This document shows, piece after piece, positions 1 through 11,617 of a DNA stretch of 64,000 bases. This DNA comes from Aaosphaeria pasadenensis (taxonomy: Eukaryota; Ascomycota; Dothideomycetes; Pleosporales). Every line of letters starts with the position of its first letter. Position 1 is the stretch's first letter. The stretch spans positions 186,001 to 250,000 of the forward strand of contig JAKLMB010000036.1 in the NCBI GenBank assembly GCA_022813625.1. Reading direction: 5' to 3'. The notes below the pieces were generated by a model. That model was not told the DNA's origin. It was given only the letters and a program-made list of their open reading frames with translations, and made no database searches. A program made the position numbers and the translations under genes.

Positions 1-1
1 A

Positions 2-769
2 CAGTCTAACACACCAAACAGAGCCACAAAACTCGCCGGCGCATCACCAATCCTCGATCTAGCCTCCCCGTCCTCGGGCGCCAGTGCACCGGGCGGAGGC
101 TCAATGGTGACGCTGACGGACCCAGAAGGCTTCCCGATTAACCTCATCCACGGCCAGACGAAGAGCGCCGGAGGTCCATTCCCAGAGGTCCTGACGACAA
201 ACTACGAGACGCAGAAGCCGCGCGTCGCACGCTTCCAGCGCTTCAAGCCGGGGCCTGCAGCGGTGCACAAATTAGGGCACTACGGGCTCTGTGTGAAGGA
301 TTTCCCCACGCAGCTGGATTGGTATGTGAGGACGTTCAATCTTGCGCCTACGGATTTCTTGTACGTGGAGAATGGCGATGGGGCGGACGATCCGGGAGGG
401 AGGAAGGATGTAGCGGTGTTTTGCCATATCGATATTGGTGAAGAGTATACAGACCATCATACTTTCTTCATGTCTGGGAACCCGACGGCGCATGTTCACC
501 ATTGTTCATTCGAGGTGCATGATTTTGATACGCAGAATTTGGGGCACGAGTGGTTGGCGGGGAAGGGGTATACGTCTGTATGGGGGGTTGGGAGACACAT
601 TCTGGGGAGTCAGTTGTTCGACTACTGGTGGGACACTACCGGGAACATGGTGGAGCATTATGCGGATGGGGACCTGGTGAATGAGGATACGCCAGTTGGG
701 TGGGGAAAGGCTGGCGATGAGAGTTTGGCGGTCTGGGGTCCTGAGGTACCAAGTTGGTTCTTGAATTAG
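2..769 (+). CDS. VOC-fold / extradiol dioxygenase-like protein, C-terminal part
   Basis: The reading frame is open from base 2, so the 5' end lies outside the window; the ATG at 104 is internal because upstream codons continue in frame with family-like sequence. The protein resembles fungal vicinal-oxygen-chelate enzymes annotated as extradiol ring-cleavage (trihydroxytoluene/catechol 2,3-type) dioxygenases. Visible family features are HKLGHYGLCVKD, which starts a betaalphabeta module and offers the first metal histidine, HHCSFEVHDFDT with the second, and MVEHYADGD with the glutamate, together a plausible 2-His-1-Glu metal triad. The C-terminus is complete. A role in aromatic ring cleavage is inferred from the family; the substrate cannot be read from the sequence. 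Confidence 0.8.
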   Translation, partial: QSNTPNRATKLAGASPILDLASPSSGASAPGGGSMVTLTDPEGFPINLIHGQTKSAGGPFPEVLTTNYETQKPRVARFQRFKPGPAAVHKLGHYGLCVKDFPTQLDWYVRTFNLAPTDFLYVENGDGADDPGGRKDVAVFCHIDIGEEYTDHHTFFMSGNPTAHVHHCSFEVHDFDTQNLGHEWLAGKGYTSVWGVGRHILGSQLFDYWWDTTGNMVEHYADGDLVNEDTPVGWGKAGDESLAVWGPEVPSWFLN

Positions 770-3382
770 AGAACAAGAGAACAGAGTCCGAACAATCTGT
801 CGAAGCCAGCGTCGATGAAGATACTATAAAGAAGTGAAAAGTAATGCCATGAAGCATGATCGACCAACGAGGATGCTTCTAGACGACGAATCATATATCA
901 TTTTCGGGCAGGATCTGCCCAGACACCATCAATATATACCTAGATTGTATGTATGTGGCGCTATCCTTGTCAGTCGACATTTACCAAGATGAAAGCGAAT
1001 AAGATGGAGACCAATTGTAGAGATAAATCGAATTGTCGATCTGTGGGAGGGGTGATAATTGCACACCAAAGAATGAACATCTGGAATCATTTGACGAAAA
1101 TACCAGCCACGTGGTTCCTGTTCTACAAGAGCTGGGATATGTCATGATACACCTCGTCCAATCCAATGTCGAAGGGGGTGCAGAAAATGTGCTACGAGCA
1201 GATTGGCTCTTGTCATAAGCGTTCTCTTAATTCCAATAATGCGTGAATTGGATTCAATTTAGACTGCTCAAGGAATTCGGTTTGCTCCGCACCTGGCGGA
1301 TTTGTATTAACGTACAGAAATTATTGATCATTAGATCGTGGCAATTCACGATCTAGTGCTTCGAGGCTACCCTACCTGGTTAGGGCAGGGTACCACGCGG
1401 GAGGTGTCCAAACAGGAGGTCAGATAATAGTCCACAGCAGTCAAGGGAACCAGGCCCTGATATCTGGAACCCATGGGACTGATTTTCGGGCCTTGCCGAT
1501 ATAATTGGGGTGTCAGACCCATTCAAACATATCGCGCCTCTTACCGAGGCTTTAAACTCGCGGGGGTCCATCCAGTGGTGCCTGGTGAGTGGTGACCGAG
1601 CGGTAAAATCTCCAGAAAATAGATCTCAAAAAAACGGAGCTGACCATGATTGATTTCCTATTTCACATGCTTGCATTGCGTTGTAAGAAACCGCATATCA
1701 ATAACGCGAAAGGATTACCTTGGTTGCAGATAAAGGTATCCAAGACCAGTTAGATGTCAGATAAGTCATGGTGGACGGACAGGCATCCCGCGAATTGCCC
1801 AGGATGTTGTCAGGCGAAATCCGCGAATGAAATCGGGCATTTATCCAAATATGCCAGTCCAAGATAAGAATGTTGCAGAACCCTGGGCAACGAGCACATG
1901 CGCCTGGTGGATGTTTTGCACGATAGTCCCAGGGGTACAACATGAGAGTGCCGCCAACCTGGATGTTGGGGAGCAACAACGAAGTTTGCGCCCAGTAGAT
2001 CGTACAAGTAGAACGGGCTCGATTTGGTACCCACAAGTGATAAGCAGCCAGACAGGTTTGGAAAGACGACGAGACAGCATCTCCACAAACTGTGGTGACT
2101 GGTGAGACGGACTGACAGAAGCCGTGCGCCGTGGATGCGGAGAAGATCAAAGAGCAGGGAAACGCGATTGGAGGGGCCGTCGCTGGTCGATCCCCATGGT
2201 CACGAGCACTTACAGATGGATCTTGAAATGGACTGGCAGGACCTTCAAGCGAACATTTGAAATAACACACAAATACGAAATTGACACCGAGTAAAATTTC
2301 TTCAGCTCGATGATTCTACCCCCGTTTGGTGCAACACGAGCAGCGCATAGTTTGATCCTTTTTCTGCGGCCTTCATCATGGCATACGAGAGACGAAAGAT
2401 AAGTGACAATCTTACGGCGCTCGGACGTGTTGGCAGTACAGTATTGTAGTCCGTAGATAGGTCGATAGTGCGCAGACTGAGGGTTGAAGTGATACTCTGG
2501 GTTGCTCTTAGTTCGGGGTGCACGAGGATTAGCCGAAACTGGACAAAGCTACGGGAGTGTGTTTTGCTTCCAGAACGCCACGCGAATCCTCAAATGGAGC
2601 CTCAACCGACGCTCCCCGCAATTTTTGCCGCCACCCAGATACGATTGAAAAGTGTGATTGGCCTGAGAGGTTGTAGGCCCACGGTGCCCGTGATAAGGCC
2701 GGGAAGATACACAATGCCGAGAGAGGGCGAGCATGTACGCACAAGATGGGTGACCCTGGTGTTCTAGGTAATTTTTTGCGCAATGGAAAAAGTGCGATGT
2801 ACGATCGTTGCCCCCTCGCCGCACGACGAGGGATGACAAGAAGGACGAATGCACAAACAAGAGAGAGGCTGGCGAAAATGATTCGAGCGCTGGAGATGAT
2901 CCTCGAGATAATCGACCACAAGGCGTTCCCCTAGACATGATTGAGCAGGCGGGAGCAGGTGTAACAACTGGCGGAGATGACCGGAGACCAATCATGTCGT
3001 ATGTAACTCTGATGCCGCCAGACGAAACAGGCAGTTGCCAAGGTAGCGCCACGCACTATCACCGACTGGCTATCCTATTTTCCCAGAGGCAAGGGAAAAG
3101 GATTGTGTGCCTGCGCTGTAGTTGGTAGGTGTTCCCACCCAAATGTGTTGACAAGGATGGGCTACACCGTAGCCAACCCTAACGCCCGTTGATGCTGGTA
3201 CTGGACTGGGACTGGACTGGAACTGGCACACGACTTGGGCTCGGTCTTTCGTCCTTTGGCCGTAGCGTGAATTCCCACTTGCAAAATATAACTGTCCGTT
3301 GCGACCGCGCTGGTGGGCTGCAACAATTCCTCGACTTCGTTCCAACCCACCTAGGGAATTGTCCTCGTGTCAATCTTCAACA
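770..3382. other. Intergenic spacer, no supported gene
   Basis: This 2.6-kb spacer between the dioxygenase-like gene and the nucleoside transporter holds only short overlapping open frames on both strands. The longest (about 190 codons on the minus strand near 1.7-2.3 kb) shows no family signature, and neighbouring frames are equally open. Possibly a decayed gene, but I cannot name a parent. The last few hundred bases are the transporter promoter and leader. Confidence 0.5.
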
Positions 3383-5481
3383 ATGGCCGACTCAGTGACG
3401 CGTGAGCAGCATAACAGCTCTCCAATGCCGGGTGTCGTTCGCAACCCGGACCCTGCCTTGGATATCTCCAAGGAGCACCACCACGAGCATCTGCACCACG
3501 GTCCCGGTGCCGAGAAGGGTCATATTCACGATCATGACCATGTGGCATACACTGTCGGCACCACACACAACGAGCCACCAGTGATTCCTCCTGCCGATCC
3601 AAATGACGACTCGCTCCACCGTCGCCATCATCCCGAGCGTCAAAATGTCCACGACATCGAGAAGACGGGCGGCCTCGAGTACGAAGAGAAGTCCAGCTTC
3701 AATAAGACCAACTCTCCATCCGAGGGAGAAGAGTCAGACCCCAAAAGCCACCGCTTCCGTAGATACTACATGAAGTTCAGGCTGCCTATCCACCTCTTGA
3801 TCGCAGCTTTGTTCACCGGGTAAGCTTTCGTGCCTACGGTAGCAGTTGGCTCTAAATCTTGCGACTAATATCTTGTGTAGTTGGTGGATTGCCAGTCTCG
3901 TGCTGCACCGTCACAACAAGAACTGGGTCATTCCATTCTTGTTCTGGCTATGCATAATGCTCCGAATCATCTTCCTCCACGTCCCCATCACCATTGTCAC
4001 CAAGCCAATGCACTTTGTGTGGAACAACACTGGAGTCAGGGTCGTGAGCTTGATTCCAGAGAAGATGCGCATCCCGTTGGGTGCCGCCGTCGCCATTGCT
4101 ACCATCATCGTCGGCTCCTTTGCTAGCGAGGAAAGCCGTGACAACACTCGTGTGAACCGTGTCGTCAGTTTGTCGGGTTTGCTTATCCTGTTGGCTGGCT
4201 TTTACGCCTCCTCAAGGAACCGCAAGATGATCAATTGGCACACTGTGATCATGGGCATGTTGATGCAATTCATCATTGCTCTCTTCGTCTTGAGGACCAA
4301 GGCTGGTTACGATATCTTCGAGTTCATTTCCACCCTTGCCCGCAGCTTGCTCGGATTCGCCAACGAGGGTGTGATTTTCTTGACCGATGATAAGGTTCCC
4401 CAGCTACCCTGGTTCTTCACCGGTGTCATTCCCGCCATCATCTTCTTCGTCGCATTCGTGCAGCTCTTGTACTACTGGGGACTCCTCCAGTGGTTCATTG
4501 GTAAATTTGCCGTCTTCTTCTTCTGGGCTATGCGCGTTTCCGGTGCCGAGGCTGTTGTCGCTTCTGCCTCTCCGTTCATTGGACAGGGAGAATCCGCTAT
4601 GTTGATCAGGCCTTTTGTCGCACATTTGACCAAAGCCGAACTTCATCAAGTCATGACTTCCGGTTTCGCTACAATCGCTGGTAGTGTTTTGGTCGCTTAT
4701 ATTCATATGGGAGTTAACGCCCAGGCCCTTATCTCGTCTTGTGTCATGAGTATCCCGGCCTCTCTCGCTATCAGTAAATTGCGCTACCCTGAGGAGGAAG
4801 AATCACTTACCGCCGGCCGCGTTGTTATCCCAGACGATGAGGAGCACAAGGCTGCAAACGGTCTCCATGCTTTTGCTAACGGCGCTTGGCTTGGATTGAA
4901 GATCGCTGGTATGATTGTAACCACCCTCCTCTGTATCATTGCGCTTCTTGGTCTTGTCGACGGTCTGTTGACCTGGTGGGGACGCTACATCAACTTGGAT
5001 GGTGACTACGACCTCACTCTCGAACTCATTGTCGGATACATCTGCTACCCAATCGCCGCCTTGCTCGGTGTTTCTCGCGAAGGCAACGATCTCCTCTTGG
5101 TTGGTCGCTTGATCGGTATGAAGGTGATGATCAACGAGTTTTACGCCTACAACAACCTTCAGAGCACAAAGGAGGATTCTCCTTGTAAGATATTTCAGCA
5201 AGCCACTCGTGATTCCCAAACTAACTCTTCATGCAGACAAGGACCTTTCTCCTCGCTCCCGTTTGATCGCAACTTACGCTCTTTGCGGTTTCGGAAACAT
5301 TGGCAGTCTTGGAACCCAGATCGGTGTGCTCAGCCAAATCAGCCCTGGCCGTAGCGGTGACGTTTCTCGTCTTGCCATCAGTGCTTTGGTCTCTGGTGTT
5401 TTCTCCACTCTGTCCAGTGCTGCTATCGCCGGTCTCCTTGTCACTGACCAGGCTGCTTTCTTGAACCCCAACCCTTCATAG
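3383..5481 (+). CDS. cntA: Concentrative nucleoside transporter (CNT family)
   Basis: Imports nucleosides by cation (in fungi H+) symport across the plasma membrane. Three exons (3383-3819, 3881-5184, 5237-5481) with introns of 61 and 52 nt give 661 aa. Residues 1-130 are a hydrophilic cytoplasmic tail with a histidine-rich patch (about 32-53); the membrane core follows. The CNT signature is visible as GQGESAMLIRPF at about 380-391 (GQTEAPLLIRPY in animal members), and FGNIGSLG near 599-606 matches the conserved C-terminal substrate helix. The start is the first ATG after an in-frame leader and sits in a good context (caacaATGG). The symbol follows the Aspergillus nidulans homologue. It is followed on the same strand by a urea symporter, suggesting but not proving a shared nitrogen-salvage role. 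Confidence 0.93.
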
Positions 5482-7898
5482 GCGTCGAGCTCAAGCTCTC
5501 ATCTGCTGAGGAGAACACTCCCGATATGTCAGCAATGATTTCCAAAACCCTATCCGCTTCATAGTCTAAACATACCCCAATAATGAAATAGGATCTGACA
5601 TGATCCTATAATTTTTCCGGCAGCTTATGCCGAAGTTTGCAATCACTTTTGTTCTTGCTCTCTTTCCATGTGATTGTGTACGACTGCAACGAATTTACCG
5701 AAGGCGATGAGTTTGAAGTCGAGAGATGCGAGCCGTATAAAGCTCAAACCAGCACCAATGCGAAATTCATAGATGAAAGCACGTGCTTGCGCCCTTCTCA
5801 TGTCAATGACTCCCACTTGCCATTCCGGGCTAGTGGAGATGTTTCCTCCGCCCTTCTTCGTTGACTTCATTTATACTTGACCTGCGAATTGACATTGGCA
5901 TTCTTTATGAATGGGTTAGTTTCAATGCATTAATTATGTAGTGGAGCACCAATGCTTGTGTACAATATCTCGTTCGCGCAACCCTGTCCGCGACATCAGC
6001 TCGGCCACTACCCCACAAGTTGCAAGCATCAAGGATTCAATGTTCGGACGAACGTGCATAAAAGATCATATCGGATATGCGAGGGCGTCTTTTCTGGGAA
6101 CGTAATGGCCATGGTTCTAAAGAGACGCGTCTGGTACTTGCAGAAGGAATGCAGGACAACCGAGATGTATCAGCATCAACTAGCAGACACAATTGAAATG
6201 AAAGAATCGAGCTCGTAGGATTGCGTTAATAATTCGAGTATGTCTTGAATATGGTTGATGAAGTTGAAATAGAGTTGAGGTTGAGTCAGTCACGCGTGAT
6301 TGTGCCAAGTGTACTGTGAGGAAGGCGCAAACTGATGAGTACGCCAACGCCCTCAATTCTACCTGCACTAGGTACATATATGCTAGTTGCACTAAATATT
6401 CGAGTATCAAGTATCAACATTAAACAACAATCAACAAATACTGGACACCCATCACGATCCTCGAGCCTTGGTGAGGCTGAGTCGCGTCAAGTCCTTCCTG
6501 TGTGACTGAGTCGACAGATTGCCACCGTTGGGTCTTTCTACTAACTCAACTACCATTATGTTCTCTGTTAACGTTTACAGGCGCTCATATGTGCGACAAC
6601 AACAAATGTGCATGGAACGTTCCAGGCTGCTTCACGGCGCACGAAACTTTTATTGAAGATGTGTCGGTATGGCACATGTGAATACAAGGCTTTCACATTT
6701 CCTGTCACATCATGTACCCAGTTGCAGATCAGCCACAGTAACATTTTCCCGAGACGGGTACCCCCACAAGAGCGGCAGCCCACATTGGCATATTACTACT
6801 TCGCAAGCTGCAATCTGGTGAATTGTCGATCCTGCAACGATGAAAGAACAGCAGAAGAATTCCTAAACCGTGTTTATTTCTCAGCTGGTAACATTGGCCA
6901 TGAAGGATATTCTTCCTATCTGGAAGTGTGATCCCATCCCATTATCAACTCGACAGTGTATGGGATGCAGGCCTTCCCATCCCACTACTGGGCGTTCAGC
7001 CTTTGAAGATAAGACATCCTTACTGACCAATCAGGCGCTCGTAATCTGTGCAAAACACCCGCTTGGAACTACTGGGGAGTGCCTATGAGACAACACCTTG
7101 ACCAAACATCAATTTTACGTGGAGATGTCATCCTCTGCTTCAGCCAAACAACTAAACGGAGACTTTGTTCACCGTGTCAATTGCGCCTCACGTCTTGTCT
7201 GGCGTTCTGCCCCCATGGCACATGGCATGGCCAGAACACATCTACGATTCTGAGGCGGCACGGCTGCTCCATATCTCTCTCGGCAAGCACATAATGAAGT
7301 TCACAAGTCCAGATCCATTGATACATAATTGCCTCGTGATACAAACTAAAGCGCACTGATTGGTACATGTTTCTTTGAGGTGACTAAAATCGGCCGCTCA
7401 GAAAATCCCATCTTATCGGAGCTCAGCATTGCGAATCGGGTCCTTATCAAGACGGAGACTGGGGTGTTAGACGAGATGCGCCCATCATCGACCCAGGCAA
7501 CATGGCACTCGTGCAGTTTCCCCACGAGACACCTGCACTCCATGATTTGGCCAATCGTACGTTTTCTTCGGCGTTTTCACTCGCGGCTATCATGGCTACC
7601 AGTTCGACTTTCTCACTGCTTTCAAATGCCTGTAGACCCACAGGTCTAACGAACTATAAGTTACTTTTTCCATTAAGCTTTTCCTATCATGTCTTGTGGA
7701 GACGGCCGTCCATCGAGGTCTAAGGTATCTGGACGCTGGCCAGTTTATCAGCTCAACACTATATAGCTAGATGGCCCCGCTGCTCCACTCCTACTCATTT
7801 AAGAGTGCTGAAATCAATTCTTGGACCTAAGCCAAGGAGACTATTGTTGACTACCTATTGCTAAGTAGCTCGCCAAATCTCTTGTTTGAACAACCACA
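5482..7898. other. Intergenic spacer and DUR3 upstream region
   Basis: No supported gene. Open frames up to about 107 codons occur on both strands without recognisable motifs or codon bias. The right half is the upstream region of the urea symporter and contains several GATA-type hexamers, listed separately. Confidence 0.5.
7007..7750. promoter_or_regulatory. Candidate GATA-factor sites upstream of DUR3
   Basis: HGATAR matches lie at 7007-7012 (+), 7413-7418 (-), 7444-7449 (-) and 7745-7750 (-). Fungal urea permeases are known targets of the nitrogen GATA factor AreA/NIT2. About 2-3 matches are expected by chance in a stretch of this length, so the sites are only suggestive. Confidence 0.3.
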
Positions 7899-10372
7899 AT
7901 GCTCGCGACTCCACCGCTCGGCCAGAGCGTTGGGTATGGCATTGTCGTCGGCTTGGGGTTTGCCTTCGCGTAAGTTGAGCATTCTGGATACAGAAGTTTC
8001 TTTCATTGACTTTGATATAGCTTTGGCATGATTCTCACAACTTTCGTGCTCAAGAGGTAAGATTCATTCAATTGCAACACGTGCTGCATTTTTCTTCCAT
8101 ACCGGGTCACTATGCGTTGATTGGTCACTTTCTTGATTGCCATTGAGTTGCATATCCCGGCGGAAATTGCAGACTCATATGCTTTCTCTCTTGTTTCTGT
8201 GGGTCGTCTAACAGTATTGCGTCCCGAACAGATACAACTATGAATTGCAAACTTCGGAAATGTTCAGCACAGCTGGACGAACTGTCAAATCAGGCCTTGT
8301 TGCCTCTGCGGTCGTCTCCTCTTGGACTTGGGCAGCCACTCTTCTTCAATCGAGCGCCGTTGCCTATAACTACGGAGTATCCGGACCCTTTTGGTATGCC
8401 TCCGGTGCGACAGTGCAGATCATTCTTTTTGCGACTATCGCCATCGAACTGAAGCGCCGGGCACCAAATGCACATACATTCTTGGAAGTCATTCGAGCAC
8501 GATATGGAGCTGTTACACATATTGTTTTCATGGTTTTCGGCTTGTTTACCAACATCTTGGTTACTTCTATGTTGCTCACTGGAGGCTCTGCTGTCGTGAC
8601 ATCGGTATGATAACCCATTTCTTGCTCTGAAAGCTGAGCTAACGCACAAACAGCTCACTGGAGTTCCAACAGCTGCCGCTTGTTTCCTCTTGCCAGTCGG
8701 TGTCGTCTTGTACACCATGTTCGGTGGTATCAAAGCTACCTTTTTGACCGACTACGCACATACAGTCGTGATTCTTATCATTCTCCTAATGTTTGCTTTC
8801 ACAACATATGCTACCAACGAACATCTTGGATCTCCTGGGAAAGTCTTCGGTAAGTTTAGAATTCACAGATCAGAGGTGTCGTGTCTAACATCCGTATTTA
8901 GACCTTCTTCATGAAGCAGCAAAGAAACACCCAGTGGAAGGCAACGCCGGCGGCTCATATCTCACCATGCGATCTAAGGAGGGCGCCATCTTTTTCGTGA
9001 TCAACATTGTCGGGAACTTCGGAACCGTGTTCTGCGATAACGGTTACTACAATAAGGCTATCGGTACGTTTATGCTATTGCATAGATATGACGAGTGTTA
9101 CTAACAATTGACAGCCGCTTCACCAGTAGATGCTCTTCCAGGTTACATCATGGGAGGATTGTCCTGGTTTGCCATCCCTTGGCTCGCTGCTACGACCATG
9201 GGTCTTGCTGCACTTGCATTGGAGAGTAATCCAGTGTTTCCCACTTTTCCGGATCGCATGAACCCTGCAGATGTCTCTGCTGGGCTTGTTCTTCCGACTG
9301 CTGCCGTTGCTCTGCTTGGGAAGGGCGGTGCAGCTGCTACTTTGTTGCTCGTATTCATGGCTGTAACAAGCGCGATGTCTGCAGAGCTCATTGCCGTGTC
9401 TTCTATCTTCGTAAGTGAATACAGGTACCATCCACAAATAACATGACGCTAACAGTAGATTCTTCTTAGACATATGACTTTTATCAAACCTACTTCAATC
9501 CCACGGCTACCGGTAAACAGCTCATTTACATGTCTCATGTCATGGTTGTTGGCTTCGCCGTCGCCATGGCTGCTTGGTCCACCGGACTATACTACATTGG
9601 CATTTCAATGGGATATTTGTACCTTCTAATGGGTGTCATCATCTCGTCTGCCGTGCTCCCAGCCACTCTCACACTGATGTGGTCCAAGCAGAATTGGTGG
9701 GCCGCAACTTTAACACCGCCTCTTGGATTTGCTTGCTCTCTTATTGCCTGGCTCGTCACAGCGAAGAAGGAAGGCGGAGAGCTCACAGTAGGAACCACGG
9801 GAGCCAACAACCCCATGCTTGCTGGCAACGTAGTGGCTCTCCTATCGCCGCTCATATTCGTTCCCGTGCTCACCTATAGTTTCGGCCCACAGAACTACGA
9901 CTGGGTATCAATGAAGCAGATCCGCAGAGGTGACGACCACGATCTCGCGGCTGCCGCCCACGTAGACTTGGAACTTGTCCCAGGCGAACATCGCAGCGCG
10001 ACAGACGACGAGGAAGAGCAAGCCAAGCTATACAAAGCATCGCGCATTGCCCGATGGATGACCGCAGGCATGACGCTCGCCTTCCTCATCCTGTGGCCCA
10101 TGCCCATGTACGGGTCTGGATACATTTTCAGCAAGAAGTTCTTCACGGGCTGGGTCGTCGTCGGGATCATGTGGATGTTTTGCTCCGCATTCTGCGTTGG
10201 TCTCTACCCGCTTTGGGAGGGCCGGAAGACAAGTGTCAATACGTTCAAGTCTATCTATCTGGACATCACCGGGAAGAAGAAGCCTCCCAAGGGCCCTGTT
10301 GTTACAGATGGTGAAGAGGGATCATCTACTCCGACAGAAGCACTCACTGAGAAAGCTGCTATCAAGGAATAG
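7899..10372 (+). CDS. DUR3: Urea/H+ symporter, DUR3 family (sodium:solute symporter fold)
   Basis: High-affinity urea (and possibly polyamine) uptake at the plasma membrane. Seven exons: 7899-7969, 8021-8056, 8232-8604, 8654-8849, 8902-9063, 9115-9410, 9470-10372. Introns are 49-59 nt except the second (175 nt). All joins keep frame and give 678 aa, the usual DUR3 length. Family hallmarks include [46 protein letters not shown] and [15 protein letters not shown], with about 15 membrane segments. The C-terminal cytoplasmic tail after about residue 640 is Lys/Glu-rich. The second-intron acceptor is fixed at 8231 because the alternative AG 17 nt earlier would shift the frame. The gene follows the nucleoside transporter on the same strand, separated by 2.4 kb. 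Nitrogen-source control is likely by analogy. Confidence 0.95.
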
Positions 10373-11617
10373 GCGCGTTGCGCTGTCTATTTTTCTAGTG
10401 CTACTATCTTCAAATAAGCAGTATCAGGTCCTTCAACGCTCTCTTGATAAATCTTCTTAAACACTGTCGCTTGCCGCGTAAAGTTCCGAATCTATAACCT
10501 ATAATAAAAATCACTTAATTGCACCATCTCGAATTTCTCAATTAGTTCCTCAGAACTTGGCCAGAGTTATCGTACTGTGAGAAGCTACGCTAACCATTTT
10601 CGACAGCCGACACATTCAATCTCCGAATTTTATATAATCAACGAGGGTCTCGACTTGGAGGTTGGTTGTACTAATCACACATTGTCCCCAGAAGATTGTT
10701 GTGATACTACGTGACGACTATTGAACTGGGATGCCCACCAACATTAGCAACTCTGCGTTATGCTACTAATCACCAATACAATGTAATCTCACGAGTAACA
10801 CGAGCCCTGTAACGCGTGCACGGCGAGCGAGGCACGCCACCAACACCGTATCGCAAAATCAACTTTTAAGGATTAATTCTTTTCGACGATTTTACTTAGT
10901 CACACAGGCCGAGAAGATCTTCGTTCCTTCTTGCCAGATGTTACGTTCCACGGACTTGGTGCACCGCCTGTGATGCACATCATGACGCGCCGCATCTGTT
11001 TCAGCTACAAGGGATCGGATTTAACCTCCAATACCGGCAATTTACGATCTTTCTGGAACGTCGCTTCCGAAGAGCCTCTCCCCCGTCGTTCCACACAAAG
11101 ATCATGCATCACATTGATCCTTCTCAATTTCCCCAGAAATTTCCAGAAAACCCATGGTTCGACCTCTTCAGCCGGGTCCAAAGCTCCATTTTCCCCAAGG
11201 TATTAGGCGGTTTGCCAGCGCAAATTCCCAATATGGCGGACTGTGGAATCAATGATCTTCCACGATCACTTACTCTGATTGGTCGTCGCACGCTGGCAGA
11301 ATGCACGATGTATGCGGATGCTCAATTCTCCTGATACATGGGTCGTTTGGCGGGAATATCTTCGCAAAGCTTGGAGGGGGACAATCAACCACAAGATTCG
11401 AGACTTGTGCTACCAGCGTTCGCACCTGCTCAGATTGCTCTTCCCAAGGTTCACCTTGCCTCGCTTTGCTTTACATCATTGCACAAGGTCTATGTTGTTC
11501 TCCAGTATGCCGCTCCCCTTCCCTTCACGTTGCTTCTCAGACTTCTCACATTCCTTTGCTTAATCACTTTTTGGCTTTGCTTTCTCGACTCTCGTTCAAT
11601 GATACTTCCAGCTCGCG
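10373..11617. other. Intergenic spacer
   Basis: The DUR3 3' end with an AATAAAA-like signal near 10503, then about 1.1 kb without a credible gene. The last 150 bases are pyrimidine-rich, typical of a fungal promoter/leader for the next gene. Confidence 0.5.

Noticed and set aside
1560..1620. tRNA-like fragment (TGACCGAGCGG)
   Set aside because: Resembles a Ser/Leu tRNA D-arm, but no acceptor stem, anticodon arm or TTCGA B box follows.
1698..2270. 190-codon minus-strand frame
   Set aside because: Three frames are open over the same stretch and none has motifs; possibly a decayed gene but unsupported.
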